DNA of 64,000 nt from contig OX442315.1 in the NCBI GenBank assembly GCA_949358305.1, forward strand, positions 25,198,427 to 25,262,426, written 5' to 3'. Position numbers and translations under genes: made by a program. Under the pieces are notes generated by a model. It saw nothing but the letters and a program-made list of their open reading frames with translations, was not told the DNA's origin and did not search any database. The stretch comes from Strigamia acuminata. Taxonomy: Eukaryota; Arthropoda; Chilopoda; Geophilomorpha; Linotaeniidae. Numbering within the stretch: the stretch's first letter is position 1; each line of letters starts with the position of its first letter. Below are positions 47,025 through 62,434 of the stretch, piece by piece.

Positions 47025-50000
47025 TTAATCTTTTTTCTTATGATGTGTTTCACACAATTTCGGCTCATCTACGTATTCCGGACCGTAATGGAATATAACT
47101 GCAATGCTTGCCACCACCATTGAAAACCAAAAACACAGTGACAGAAGAGTTTCCGTTGTGTATTCTATTAATAAGAAAAATTACAATAAACTGTTGCAAT
47201 TTGAACTACATTTTCTCATCATACCTGCCGGAATTAGCAATTGAAAGAAACACATTGCCAAAGCCAATAGAGCAATCATTGGCAACTAATTTCAATTACA
47301 GACATTAGTCAATAGAGAATTTGAAATTATTGTTATAACAACTTACTGCTAAATACTTCCAATCTTTCTTTTCCTGTAAAGGCGACAATTTTGTAACACT
47401 TTCATTGTCTTCAACAGTGTAGTTGCCGAGTATTAAATCAATGGCATCCTTTAAAAACAATATTTTTTAAACTATAAGCGATTATAACTTTGATGTCATG
47501 GCAATACCTGGCGAAATCCATCTGCAAAGTTATTCTTGTAATATCTTATGAGCGAATTAATTCCATCACGTGCCATGCCCAATCGAGTTCGTTTACCAGT
47601 TCTAAAGAAAAGAAATATTAATTAATGGTAAATCATGAGAAATGTCTAAAAACATCTAATTTTACCTCGTAAAGTCTGTTTTTAAAGCACCAGTTCCAGC
47701 ATACTGAATGCTACAGATATCGGCATTGTCAGCCCAAACTACACATATGTAATAAATATAAAATAATTTCATCCTAATCTCATCAAACTAAATTTATTAC
47801 CATTCTTGTATATGGCCTCGAATATAGTTTGATCTTCTAATTGTTGGTCTTCCATTAGAATTCCAAGTTTCTGAAAATAGAAACAAAATTTTATTTTATT
47901 TTTAAATACATTTATTTCTAATTGTCGTTTTGCGGTTACCAATAACTGGGATTGAAGTGATCGTCTCCCTAACAAACTTTGCACAACATTAGTCCGATCG
48001 AGACAATCCATACAATTTGTTCGAAAGACACCATCTTGTTGCATAGGTGCAGTGCCATCTTGAAGCATTAAAAAATACCTAAAAGGACGGACAATACAAT
48101 CATTTACTCGTAAAATCAATTTGATCGTTATTATGTTTATATCTATACCCAAACTCTTCTAAATCTTTAGAAACCTGTTCCATAAGAACAGATAATCGAT
48201 TCCATTGCATGTTCCTACACTCGCGATGGAAATCGAAAGCTACATATCTTAAATAAAAACAAATTTTAAATTAATAGCTGATTTACTGTTAAAATTTTAA
48301 AATGAAGTAAACTAACTTCACTAAAGCATTATTGGACGTTCTCACTACTTCAGACAACGCATTCTCTAATCTAAGTTCAAGTCCTTTTTGATTAATCTGC
48401 AATTAAATTATTAATGAATTATCAATATAATAAAATTTGTAGTCTTATGAAACGTGTTTTACCAAATTAATGATGACTTGTTTTCCATAATTGTAAATTT
48501 GACTATCGAAATGTCTCGAAAACCCATCTACCTGTAACAAAAATTAATGATCATGAAAATTAATTAAATATAAATGTTAAAATTATAAAAAACTTGCATG
48601 ATTTTGGGAGTTGCTTATGAACGGCTCAGGCATATAACGCAGGTTGGGTTTTTGAGACCAAAACAAAGGAATTGATCCACGAGTCTAAAGTTTAAATTAA
48701 AAAGGAATAATAAAAATTTTAACTTATCACTCGAAAAAAAATTACGATTAACCTGAACAAAGGAGCATTTGTTGTTATTGTATTCTATGATTTGTTCAGT
48801 TTCTACAAAATTCGCCGAATGACCATCGGAATCTAAACCTCGCATAAAAAAACGAGTTCCAGCTCGAAAGCAACTGCGGCGTGATATGAGTATCCATGTA
48901 AACGACTTGCGATTTATGGCGCAAGTTCGAATCGATATATCTGTTAAAAGTTAAAGAATTCAAAGCCAAAAAACAATTGTGATTAAATAATTATTTTTTA
49001 AAAAGATACAGCCTAAAACAATTGGCAAGCAAAATTGACTAAGCTGAAACAGAAAATAAAGATTTATAGTTTTATACCAATTAATTTTTTAATAAATTGA
49101 ATTATCGTGTTTTTATTTACTTCGGGTTGTTGGGCCCATTCACGCATGAGATGACCATTCCACACAAATCTTTGATCAGCCTAAATAACACGAGACTGAT
49201 TAATTAGGAAAAAAAATTAATTGAAGCAAATTACTCTTTCATGCAATGGCATCTGTAAAAATTCAGGTGTCGTGTTGTACAACCGTTGTACGGTATGCGT
49301 TAAATCGTACGTCGATGAAAAATAATAATGTTCCAATTGCAACATAAATTGAATCATAGATAAATATTGTTTATTATCTTGAATCTAAAAAATATAAACG
49401 AAATTTTTAGTTCCTCAATGGCACAAAAACTGTTTTTAAAATTTTACTTGCTCTTCCGTAAGATGAAGCAATGTTCTAGAGTAAGGAATAATATCAGTTT
49501 CCGTGATTCTCCAAATGGCATTTCCATTGACATCTCCAACTCGTGTTTTCTTCGTGATCACAATTAAATATGGTCCTATAAAAGTAATAATTATTGTTTT
49601 GATCAGCCTTGAATCATTTGTCCGTTTAAATAGTCACCAGCTAACAGTCGTATAATTCCAATAATTCCGCAAATTGATTTTCGTATTGCATCAACTGGAA
49701 TTTGTTCCACGTTAACTGAAAATGTAACATTATGTAATAAATTTAATTCAGTCGGCACAAAAAAAAATAACGACGACTCACCACGCAATGATACATCTTG
49801 AGTGATCCTGTCTATTACTAGGGTTTCCTTTGAATTGGCTAGAGGTTCGATGTAAAAATAATCCGATGTTATGTGTCTGCAAGAAAGCAAAAACGTTAAA
49901 ATTTTGTTCCGGAGGTACAGTATACAAAATAAATTATTCATTGACATCAATTTTCTTTGTAAGACGTTATTGACAAACCAAAAGTTTTCATATTTTTAAC

Positions 50001-50074
50001 AACGTATTAATCGATTACGTAAAAACGGTATAATTTAGTTATACTTACAAAATCAAGTCTTGATACACAGCCAT
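47025..50074 (-). CDS. SACM1L: Phosphatidylinositol-3-phosphatase SAC1
   Basis: SAC1 is an endoplasmic-reticulum/Golgi membrane enzyme that removes phosphate from PI4P and related lipids. Nineteen exons, from 50049-50074 to 47025-47164, give 590 residues (human 587). The N-terminal SAC domain starts YFYEPLANSK-like after MAVYQDL and contains [28 protein letters not shown] and [11 protein letters not shown]. The catalytic CX5R motif is C387-MDCLD-R393 followed by TN. Near the C-terminus are two hydrophobic segments ([17 protein letters not shown] and [19 protein letters not shown]), the usual membrane hairpin, and a basic tail ending HHKKKD, like the ER-retrieval KxKxx signal of relatives. The intron whose donor is at 48597 starts with GC (GCAAGT), forced by frame. 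It is convergent with the transglutaminase gene. Confidence 0.96.
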
Positions 50075-52292
50075 ATCTGCGGCCTCTAGCGCGACATCAA
50101 AAAGACAGAATCGCTAAAACCTGAAATCGTGTTACCCCCGCTACCATAGTGTGGTTATTAAAACCAGGAATAGATTGCAAAGATTGCTTAATTAAAGGTC
50201 TAAATAACTGGAAGAAACTCAAATAGTGATACCTACAGAGTCATGGTGCATTATGTGGTCCTTTTGATATTCGAACGCATATTCAAAAGCAAGTAGAGAT
50301 TTTTTCGGAAGATTTTGAAATAAAAAGTTAAAATTTGGTACTTTAGCCAACATTGCACAAATACGGAATGAATTAGATTTTAGAAACATCCAAAGAAAAG
50401 AAGAAGAAAAGAAAAAGAAAGAAAGAAGAAGAAATGATAATGTTGTAAATTCTCTAATATTTTTTACTAAAAAAAAGTCTTCTCTGCACTGGGAAAAAGG
50501 GGATAACGCAGATGCAACAAAAAAATGTCGTATTGATTGTGGAGCAATGATAAGTTTATGATATCATTGACGTGGAACTTTTCCCCGGGTATCTGTTCGA
50601 TTATTGATTCATCCATGTATGTACGGTATATTTTATTTCGCAATAAATTTGATCTTCTGTATTTTTTAAAAGTCTTTTATTCTTAATTAGTAACCTTTGA
50701 TGAAAGAATTATTAAATTCTACAATAAAATTTTATTTTTAATGTAAATTAAATTTAAAGTTGTTTATTATAGTCAGCCGTTTTGGGTTTGGTGCGTGCAC
50801 TTCCAGGCTTTGGGTTTCAGTTTCTGCAAGCAAGTGAGCTACAAATTCTGCTGCTTGCTGACAAGAGATGGCAGGGCTGTCCAATGGTATGGTAAAATTA
50901 ACACCACAGCCTACGAAATGATATGGTCACATGTAATTAATATTTTCTAATATTTTCTTAGCAAAGCCGGTTGTTGAAAAATACGTTTAATTGTAGCGTA
51001 GATACAATTTCTTTGTTTTTAATGAGGTAAGAATATTTTGGCAACCTGTAAGGTCAGGGCCCCCATTTTCGTTTTTGCCGTGGCGGGACTTAAGTAGCCA
51101 TCTTGGTTTGTGAAATCTGCATTGGGGCCGTAGAGTCCAATGATTTTGACCATTTCTGAAAAGAAAAAGACTGAATTTGTTATACAATATTTAACAAACG
51201 TTCTAATATATCGTAATTAGTGGTGGTAAAACTGCTAAATCGTGTAAAGAAGCATGAAGAGGTAAGAAAGCTCATTGCTTGGTAATGCCGACTCAATATT
51301 TGAGCCATTTGAGCTATTGCTGGGCGTAGCTACGAAATTATTTCCAAACTTGCAATTTTTTCGTAAAGAATGCTTTCAAAAGTTATTTATTAAGCTTGTT
51401 TTGTTTCCAACATTTACTCGTATAATTTTAAGTGATTATAATGAAGATAAATGGGATTACCGTGCCACTTTGCTGGTTTTTACGATTGTAATCATGAAAC
51501 TATCTTTTGTGTTTTTCATTCAAATTCAATTTTAAAGCTTGGATTTTATTTAAATTAAAAAATAGGTTGAAAAATTAAGTCAGGATCGTGATGAAACGAG
51601 CAATTCCAAAAATGTAGTTGCAGTTACGGGCAAAGAAAGCACACATTTAGCTTAGGCCTAAAAGATGCTTTGTCTTGATCGGAGGTCACTAGTTAGTCAA
51701 CGTGATATTGAAATCATTTTTCAGATTGTGATTTTATTTTGTTTTTATTCCCAACGGAAAATTCACCAAATTTGAAGGAACATATTGTAAGGAATTTAAT
51801 TAATTTTTTAATTTAAAAAAAAAAAAATCAAAAAATCAAATGTATTGTCATTTCTTGGTCAAAGATTAGTTTCAAACTACGTCATAAAAAAATAATTATT
51901 TGAAATTTTTCTTCCATTATTTTTTTTGTCGGTTGTAAAAAAAAATACGTAAGAAAAAAAGTAAGATGAATACTTGAAAGAAGAAACTAGGCCACCTAAA
52001 TTAATAAAACATGGGTCAGTTATTATTTGTATAAGGGAAACAATTTTTATTCATTCAATTATTATTTAAAACCTTCAGTCATTCCACATTCATTTTATTT
52101 ATTTGTTTATTTTTTGTTTACAGTATTTTCTAAGACGTTAATCTCTTGAGATATTCTTCCAAAACCATTCTACGCCTCCTTAGTACCATCCGCCCTTTAC
52201 TTGGACCTGCGGCAACGTCGAAGAAGATTCTGGCTCAACAAACCCAGCTCGTGCCCAAACTCATCAGAGATCTGGTCAAATTTGTACCAGAC
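50075..52292. other. Intergenic region between SAC1 and CK2 alpha
   Basis: 2.2 kb with a purine-rich run near 50396-50440 and two doubtful minus-strand exons at 50770-51156 (listed). Near 52125-52292 an acceptor (tttacag) begins what is likely the 5' untranslated part of the CK2 exon; its frame is open and in phase with the CK2 ATG from 52146 but has no ATG of its own. Confidence 0.45.
50770..51156 (-). CDS. Doubtful two-exon minus-strand coding signal
   Basis: After a CTTTTCAG acceptor at about 51158, the minus strand reads MVKIIGLYGPNADFTNQDGY before a possible GTTGCC donor near 51042. After a second acceptor at about 50912, a frame reads GVNFTIPLDSPAISCQQAAE and stays open to about 50760. 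The composition looks protein-like, but the two frames do not join in the most obvious phase and I know no such family. It may be a small gene, a remnant or chance. Confidence 0.22.
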
Positions 52293-54868
<2,576 letters not shown>

Positions 54869-56492
54869 GAACTTTGATGCGTGGACAGCAGCTGAAAGCA
54901 GCACACACAACGCATTTTCATTTGCCTCTTCACATCCTCACCAATTAACTCCGGTGCCGATTGCCGGTCTAATGTTTTTTTTTTTCTTAATACGTCTTTG
55001 CGTGGCTGAGAAACGATTTTAGGCATCTAGGATAAGAAATTGCTCCTCGTCCCCATTTAAAAAGTGTAATTTTTGGTCTACTTGTGTTTAAAAGTGGGAA
55101 AAAGATGTATTTAAAACGGTTTTTCTTTTTCTCTTGATATAATTTTCTATGTTTTTTCTACAATTATCGTTTTAATGTTAGTTTATTATTTTTTTTTAAA
55201 AAGTTGACTGGAGACATGTGAGGCAAATTTTAATTGGTTAATGAAAGTGTTTAAAGATAATTTGTTACCATGTTTGATTTAGCCAATTTGACCCGCACAC
55301 GATCCACACGAAATTAAAAACCAAATATTATTTTTTTTTTGTGGTAAACACTGAAAATAAATTTGTATCGAGCAAAAGTAATTACCTTTTTTTGTAGTGA
55401 TTGTTTTATATAAATGTAAGTAAAAAATTAAAAAAAAAATCTTAAATATTAAGGTAATTAGTCGTTTTTCTGTATTTTTATTTTCTAATCTTCTGATGGA
55501 AAATGTTAAAATTATAGGAAGAGGTATAGCCAAGGTTTTTTGTCATGTCCACGTATTAAAATTTCATTGAAAATTACATTTGGTTTTTTTCATTTGAGTA
55601 CGCAACATGTTGAATTTCGTTCGCTAAGATTTAATAATAATAATTTTTTTATTTTTAAAATCCAGTTTCAGTTGAATTTTTAACTGCACATTCTAATCAA
55701 TTACATGTCAATTTGGTATTGGGCCAATTTCTTTTTCTGTGGCTGCTTAAAACGTCTTAAATAGGTCATTATCACTTGACCCATGAAAGTCCGATTGTCA
55801 CATGTTTTACACACCCTTCAACTGTCCACCAATAAAAAAAATCCAATTCTCGATTGGCACCTGTTGGAAGGATGATGCCAGAAATCGCATCGTTATTCCT
55901 TAAATAACGTTCGGAAGAGTAAGTCGCTTTTTTGTAAGTATATTTATTAAATTAGTGGATAGTTATTTATTTTATCTGTTTGCTTATTCACTTCGTATTG
56001 AAATTGGTGTTGATGTTGCTATTCGATTACATAAAACTTGATTGGTAATAAGGGAGGCCTCAAAAGAGGATAACTGATTAGGATCTGTTAGATCTCAGTT
56101 TCATCAAAACTTTGATCGAATTAATTAAGAATATCTTGGGCAGTAATACACGCAGGATATTTAAGTTTAAGACCATTTTTCTTTCCTTCTATTGATGTTG
56201 GCACCCTGATTAACGCACAAAGTACCACAAGCTCATTTTGCAACATAGCATGAAATTTCAATTACCATTTGAAAGTAAGATAATTTAATTTTTCTTAATC
56301 TTATTGTTGAAAAACGTGATTTCAAAGTAGTTTTTGAAGGCGTTTATTAAGAATTCCGAGTTGGGGGTTTAGAAAATGGTTTGGCAAGTTGCAAAATTTT
56401 CCAAAGAGAATGAATTAGTTTTTATTGGATGAGAAATTCGACAAATGTATTAAGTTACAACTTTTTAATTTTGTTGAGTCATTCGATATAAA
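54869..56492. other. CK2 3' region and intergenic DNA before TAT
   Basis: The first part is probably the CK2 3' untranslated region (several AATAAA signals, for example near 55355). The rest is AT-rich. No exon, repeat family or RNA gene was recognised. Confidence 0.5.
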
Positions 56493-59400
56493 ATGGAAAT
56501 AACTCCAGATTCAACATCAATGATGAAACGAAGACAGACATGGAATGTGCAAGCATCGGAGTTTGCGAAAAACACTTTCAACCCCATCCGCGCTATTGTC
56601 GATTGCATGAACCTAGAACCAAATCCGGATAAACAAGTCATCGCATTATCTATTGGTAAATATTCCATTTCTTATTAAGTTTCACTCACTGGTTTCATGT
56701 TAAGAAGCAAAACAATATTTACAGATAACAAAAAAAATCTATTAAACTTAGCTAATATTTTGAAAAATTATTAAGGTGATCCAACTAAATTTGGCAACCT
56801 GAATCCACCGGTTGAACTTGTAGAAGCCACTAGAGAATCGCTTGAAAGCGGACGTTTTTGTGGTTACGCGCCTAGTGCAGGTTTGTGCAATATTAAAAGC
56901 ATTCCTTAGGTTTGGTAGGAAACGAGCTTTATTTCTTTTTTCAGGATTTGAGGACGCGAGACAAGCCGTAGCTGATTATTGTAGCACTGAATCAAGTGCA
57001 TTGGAGCCAAAGGTCAGTAAGATATTGTATAACGAATATTAAGTTAAAAAAATATCTATTTCTCGTTTTTTATTATATATTATTATTTGGTTTTATTTAA
57101 ATATGCGAAGTTTTGTAAGAAATTATGTTTCTGATTAATGATTTGGAGAAGATCCAATATTTTAGTAATTGGCAAATATCAGGCGATCGGATGACATGCT
57201 GACAAAAAGAATTTATTCTATATATCCAAGGTCAACTGACCGATCTCTGATTGGCGTCACCAAACCTGACCGTTGGTCAAAAGCTTAATAACGTTTTGAT
57301 AAGTTAATTTATTTAAAAAGTTTGTTAAACATTTTGCTTTTAATGCTTTTGTCAGTATACCGCGTATGTACGATGACTTAACTTTTGGTTAATATATATA
57401 TATATTTTGTTTTCTAGGACATTATACTTTGTAGTGGTGCATCTCACGCTATTGATTTATGTATCTCATCTTTGGCAAATCCTGGGCAAAATATACTCGT
57501 CCCAAGACCTGGCTTTTCACTTTACAGAACTTTGGCTGAAGGACTGGGCATTACCTGCAAATCATATAATCTATTGGTGAGAGAATTATTTACATACGAA
57601 AACAATTATATCCCACAATTCTTTAAGACATGGTGCAAAAAGGTTCACTGATACAAAACAATAGTATTGTCTATTATCACAGTAAAAATGTTAGACGAAA
57701 TTTATTTTTAGAATCATATTGGGAAGTACAATTATATTACAAGATTAAACTTACACCACTCAAAGCTCAGGCGTTTTTTCGAGTCCAAATATAAACTTGG
57801 ACTATGAACATTTATTCAGAATTATTGTCATTAAAGTCCAAATCTAGCGATGCCAAAGATTGTTGTAAACATTTACAAGATCATTGATGTAGTTTATGAT
57901 TTCTATAATTGAATACTTATCGTACTTCGTTTATAATTAGCCTAAAAAGAATTGGGAAATTGATTTGGAGCATATGGAATCGCTGATTGACGCTAATACT
58001 TGTGCTATTATCGTCAATAACCCTTCCAATCCTTGTGGTTCAGTATTTTCGAGGAGACATCTTTTGGAAATTCTTGAAGTTGCTGAGCGAAATTATACAG
58101 TCATAATTGCAGATGAAATTTACGATTATTTCGTAAGTATAAAATAAAAATTTAAGCATTAATTGTTCATTAAATCTGAAACCAAAATTTTTCAAACCGG
58201 CTTAAATTACGATCACTTTAAATGAAGATCAAAAGTCTGTGCGTTGAAAAAAAATATGTTCTGATAGCTTATCACTGATATATTAAGTTTTGTTTCTTTA
58301 AAAAATAAAAATAAATTGGATCTAATAAAAACAGGTGTTTTCGGGGCATACATTTTTTCCAATGGCTTCACTTACAAGTGAAGTACCTATATTGACCTGT
58401 GGCGGACTTACTAAGAGGTTTGGCTATTAACAGTATTTTTTTTTGTATACTTTAACTCGTATTTTTATGTTCGGTATTTCTTATTTAGGTATATGGTTCC
58501 TGGTTGGCGAATGGGCTGGATCCTAATTCACGACCGAAATGGTGTATTTTCCAAAGAGGTACTTTCGTTGCTTTACTACTTATTACATCGTTACGTGTTA
58601 TGTTTTGGTGATAGAATAATAACTATGAAGCATCAAGTTTATTCACTAATTTTAAGCCCGTATAGCTATAACTAGGTGGATAAATGTGTTAATTGTGGAA
58701 TTTTGGTTTTAGTGCCAAAAAAGCCAGTTTTTAGATGGAAAAATGTGGTTTTTAGATGGTAAAACGCAAAAAGAGGTAGTTTTTAGCGTCAAATAAGTTT
58801 ACACATTCCTAATAGTGTTAAATTGTATTAAACAGGTGAAAAAGTGAATAAACCTAGTGCTTTGTAGTTGTTTATGTTTATTTCCTTGTTACGACAGTTT
58901 TTTAATTATATATTAAAGCTGTCTTATCTGATAAAATTAGAAGCAAAAAATTTTGGGTGTCAAATGTCAAATGGCAAAAAAATTGCATCATTTGCATAAT
59001 TTATTAGGTCAGTAAAACATATTTCTAATCATAATTATATCAGACACACCATTTGGACTTAGCTAGAAATTGACTTTTCAAAGTGCTAAAGTATAAAAAT
59101 AAAAAACAATTAGTGAATAAAATAAATTAAAACTTTTAACAATAATTAATTTAGGTGCGAAAAGGTCTGGGAAATTTAAGTAACAGAATTATTGGTTGCA
59201 ATACACTGTGTCAAGGAGCATTACCAGATATTCTTGCAAATACTCCTGCAGAATTCTTAAGGGAAACAGTTGCTTTCGTGGAGGTTTGTTTTATGTGAAA
59301 TGTTAAGTCTATTTTATATCTTAAGGTTTTTTTCTCTATTACATTTGAAGGCAAATGCTATTTTGGCGTATAATTTGCTGTATCTAATCCCAGGTCTACG

Positions 59401-59881
59401 GCCCATCATGCCACAGGGTGCCATGTATATGATGGTATGTAAAATGTAAAAACCAAATCGCATTTTGTTTTACAAACACATTTTGTCTTATGGTAGGTGG
59501 CAATTGATATGGCAAAATTCCAACAGTTTGGCGATGAAGTTGACTTTTTAACTGCTCTAATGGCGGAACAATCGGTGTTTTGTTTGCCAGGACAAGTACG
59601 TAGTTGGCACATGAATGCGCAGTTTAAACGTAAATTTTTCTTTTAAATTTATTGTCTAGTGTTTTGATTTCCCACACTATTTTCGAATCGTGTTGACTGT
59701 TCCCGTAGCAATGCTGCGCGAAGCTGTGACGCGTATTGGAGAGTTTTGTAATCGGCATTACAGAACTTTAACATCAGTTCCTCCAGTTGAAGCAGAAAAT
59801 ATTAGTGAGAAAATGAAAATGAACGGAGAAGCGCACACAATTGCATCAAATAATGCTAGTGGTTGTCCCACAGCGTTTTAA
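56493..59881 (+). CDS. TAT: Tyrosine aminotransferase
   Basis: TAT uses pyridoxal phosphate to move the amino group of tyrosine to 2-oxoglutarate, the first step of tyrosine breakdown. Eleven exons: 56493-56655, 56776-56880, 56945-57012, 57418-57576, 57941-58132, 58335-58417, 58489-58558, 59155-59283, 59351-59434, 59497-59595, 59660-59881; 457 residues (human 454). Diagnostic blocks: [63 protein letters not shown], and the cofactor lysine K256 in [21 protein letters not shown] minus its last residue. The N-terminus is about 25 residues shorter than in human, and the C-terminal tail after the last helix is longer and polar. Three introns are 360-600 bases and show no gene inside. Confidence 0.96.
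57013..57417. other. TAT intron 3
   Basis: 405 bases, no supported feature; a GGTCAACTGACC-like near-palindrome occurs around 57228-57242. Confidence 0.4.
57577..57940. other. TAT intron 4
   Basis: 364 bases of AT-rich sequence; nothing recognised. Confidence 0.4.
58559..59154. other. TAT intron 7
   Basis: 596 bases. A short internal repetition of TTTTTAGATGG-like words occurs near 58720-58790; otherwise nothing recognised. Confidence 0.4.
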
Positions 59882-60286
59882 AATGTACTATACGCAACTT
59901 TTGAATTTATTTTTTCGATTCAGGAGTCAATATCGCCATTTTTAGTTACCGTAAATCCGTAATTAAAAACACATATGTTATTATTATTATTATATTTTTG
60001 CTGTAAAAAATTGTATATTGTTTAGAGAGTTTAAAAATAAACTTTAAAAATATATATATATTCTTTTTCTCGATGATGCAAACAATCAGGCAATTTTACA
60101 CTGCAAAGATGTAAAGTATGATTGTTAGAAATTTTGTTTTGTGTTGTGTTGCGAACTTGATACACACACATAGTAACACTTTCAAAACAATCATTTTCAT
60201 TTTATATCGCTTTATGATATTTATTTATCATAAGCTGCAGATCAATTGTATATTCTGCACAAGATAGTAAATAATTTGGCTTCAAA
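59882..60286. other. Spacer between TAT and the first CCDC113 gene
   Basis: TAT 3' untranslated region with AATAAA near 60035, followed by presumed promoter sequence. No motif stands out. Confidence 0.4.
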
Positions 60287-61893
60287 ATGCAGCGAAATTT
60301 CATCGACGTCGAAGAAGCCGATTTGCAAAATGTTTCGTGTATAGGCTTAGAACTCTTAATAGAACAATCAAGGTAAATCTTGGATAGTTTGTATTGTATT
60401 TCTATTTGCAATCCCTAAGGTTAAGCTCAACATTTCTGCAGGGTGAGCCAAGAAGAATTAATCAACGAAAACTTATTGCTGGAAAGATATTTACAAACCT
60501 TCGAGTCGAAAAGAAAATACTTAACCTCAGAAGAATCCCTATTCGAACCGACAGATGTTGCATACCACGAGCAATCTATAAGTGACTTTACGAAAAAATT
60601 TGCACCGGCACTCACCGTCCCTGACAGAGATAAGAGATTCATGAGACCTGATACAACCGCGAGTACTGAGTTGTCTGAGAGTATGTCATTATTGGCAACT
60701 TTGACCGAAGATTCGGCCAGTGTCACCTCACACGTCAAGAAACAACTTCAGTTACCGTTTGACGAAAAATGCGAAATTGCTAGTCAGCAAATAAGAGAAT
60801 TGACGGAGAAAATCACCAAATTGCATAATAATTGGTTCCGGAAAATATCGCCGTTTAAAGTATTATAATAAAAAAACCACTTTCGCAAAAATATAAAATC
60901 AACTCCAGTCAATAATTTATATAGGTAAAATTGGAAGAAGTTACAATTCGTGATCGTGAATTGCATCAAGATATTAGCGATTTTCAACGTGATGTTATAC
61001 ACGATGGAATCAATCCAGCAACTGGAAATGTTTTATTGGAAAAAGTATTACTTTATTTCAATCGCAGTACTAAATATAAGGTATATAAATATATAGCTAA
61101 CTTGCTAAGTATTAAACCGTATGTTTGTGGAGTTTAGGAAATTCAAATTGAACGCAGCCGGCTTGAATTTTTCTATTTAAAAAATTTGGAAAGCAAATTG
61201 ATAAGAGAAAGTAAGCAAAAACAAGCAATGGGCAGTTCTTTGGGAGACGTCGATTACAAAGAATTGAGAATAGAAAACGCTCAATACATTGAAAAAGTGG
61301 AAGACAAAAATCAAGTTTTGATGGTTGTTAAGCGTCATATGAATATAACTTTGCAACTGCTTAGACAATACAAAGTAATTCACGTAGAACGAAATATTTG
61401 TACATTTTTTAAAAGTGAACGAAAAATTACAGGTAAAGTTGCAACAACTAACAGCGCAAGATGAAAATTTGCGTTTGCAAATACAACTGCAAAAGGATAA
61501 CATGGCTAATATTGAACGAGAAATTGAAACATCTAGCACGGTAAAAACAATAAACTTATTATTTAACAATTCTTCAATTTATGAATCTATTAATGTAAAT
61601 ACAGGTTAAACACAAAATGAAGCGACAGGTTCATCACCTTAGATATCAATTAGAAAACTACAGAGTTCCAGATGTAATGGACTATGTCAATATACAAGCA
61701 GAGATTTTCGATCTAAGAAAACTGATCAATGTCTGGCAACGACGACTTAAAATTGCAGAAGTGAGTGCAAAGTATTTTTTTTTTATTCTATCTAAATGCT
61801 TGTTTGAATTTTTCATTTATCCAGCACTCTTATAATGCAAAATTTAAGTTGTACAAAGGTGGAAGTAAATTAATACCACAAGTTTTCTACTGA
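60287..61893 (+). CDS. CCDC113: CCDC113-like ciliary coiled-coil protein, copy A
   Basis: CCDC113 (CFAP263) is a coiled-coil protein of centriolar satellites and the ciliary axoneme, needed for motile cilia and sperm tails. Seven exons, 60287-60372, 60442-60859, 60925-61080, 61138-61374, 61433-61540, 61605-61760 and 61825-61893, give 409 residues (human about 377). Almost the whole C-terminal half is heptad-like. Family markers are DVDYKELRIENAQYIEKVED, a block with LRYQLENYRVPDVMDYV, and WQRRLKIAE, matching human DVDFQQLKIENAQFLE, FRAPQVMTYV and WERKVEIAE. The N-terminal third (acidic, with FDEKCEIASQQIRELTEK) is shared with copy B just downstream. The last exon could have a further splice after TACAAAG. 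The presence of this gene implies motile cilia or flagellated sperm. Confidence 0.85.
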
Positions 61894-62434
61894 TGACTTA
61901 CCTTGAGTATCGCATGTGTACTGCCAATTGTGACAAATATTCGACATGCATAAATCCCAGGATACAATTCTACGAAATTTAAGTAGGTGCTGTATAAAAA
62001 TTGGTATGATTGAAAACCAGAAACAATAAAAACACTTTCCATGCATTGATAACAGTGTGTACAAGTATTTCGTATTACATAACACTATAGTATTGGTAAG
62101 CTAACCGATGTGTAATTGATCAAACGAACTTTGGTTCGCAGTTCCTCAATTGATTTCAATAGTTTATGATTTTGTTTAATAAACAATAAACAAAATGAGA
62201 AGAGCTTTCGCAACAATACAACTCACACATCCTGAGGATGATCATTGTTTTAAGTTTATGGATTAGAACACAGGAATCATGTCCTGTGAGGCCATGGTTT
62301 TTAATCTTATGATTATTTTTATTATAATTTAATCAATTTAACGTACATTTATTATCAATTTATCATAAATTTATTACATATTTATTACCAATTTATCATA
62401 AATTTATCACAAATTTATCATAAATTTGTTATAA
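61894..62434. other. Spacer between the two CCDC113 copies
   Basis: 541 bases with no exon. Its right part is an AT-rich array (62330-62432) directly before the copy B start codon. Confidence 0.5.
62330..62432. repeat. AT-rich array before copy B
   Basis: About eight imperfect copies of an AATTTATCATAA-type word (unit 12-14 bases) end one or two bases before the ATG at 62435, so they lie in the promoter or 5' leader of copy B. Confidence 0.75.

Noticed and set aside
49010-49016. A GC donor in SAC1 exon 7
   Set aside because: A normal GTATCT donor a few bases on restores the family sequence in the right phase.
51275-51535. 86-residue plus-strand frame
   Set aside because: It lacks an ATG start at its 5' end, is AT-rich and hydrophobic, and has no family match or splice support.
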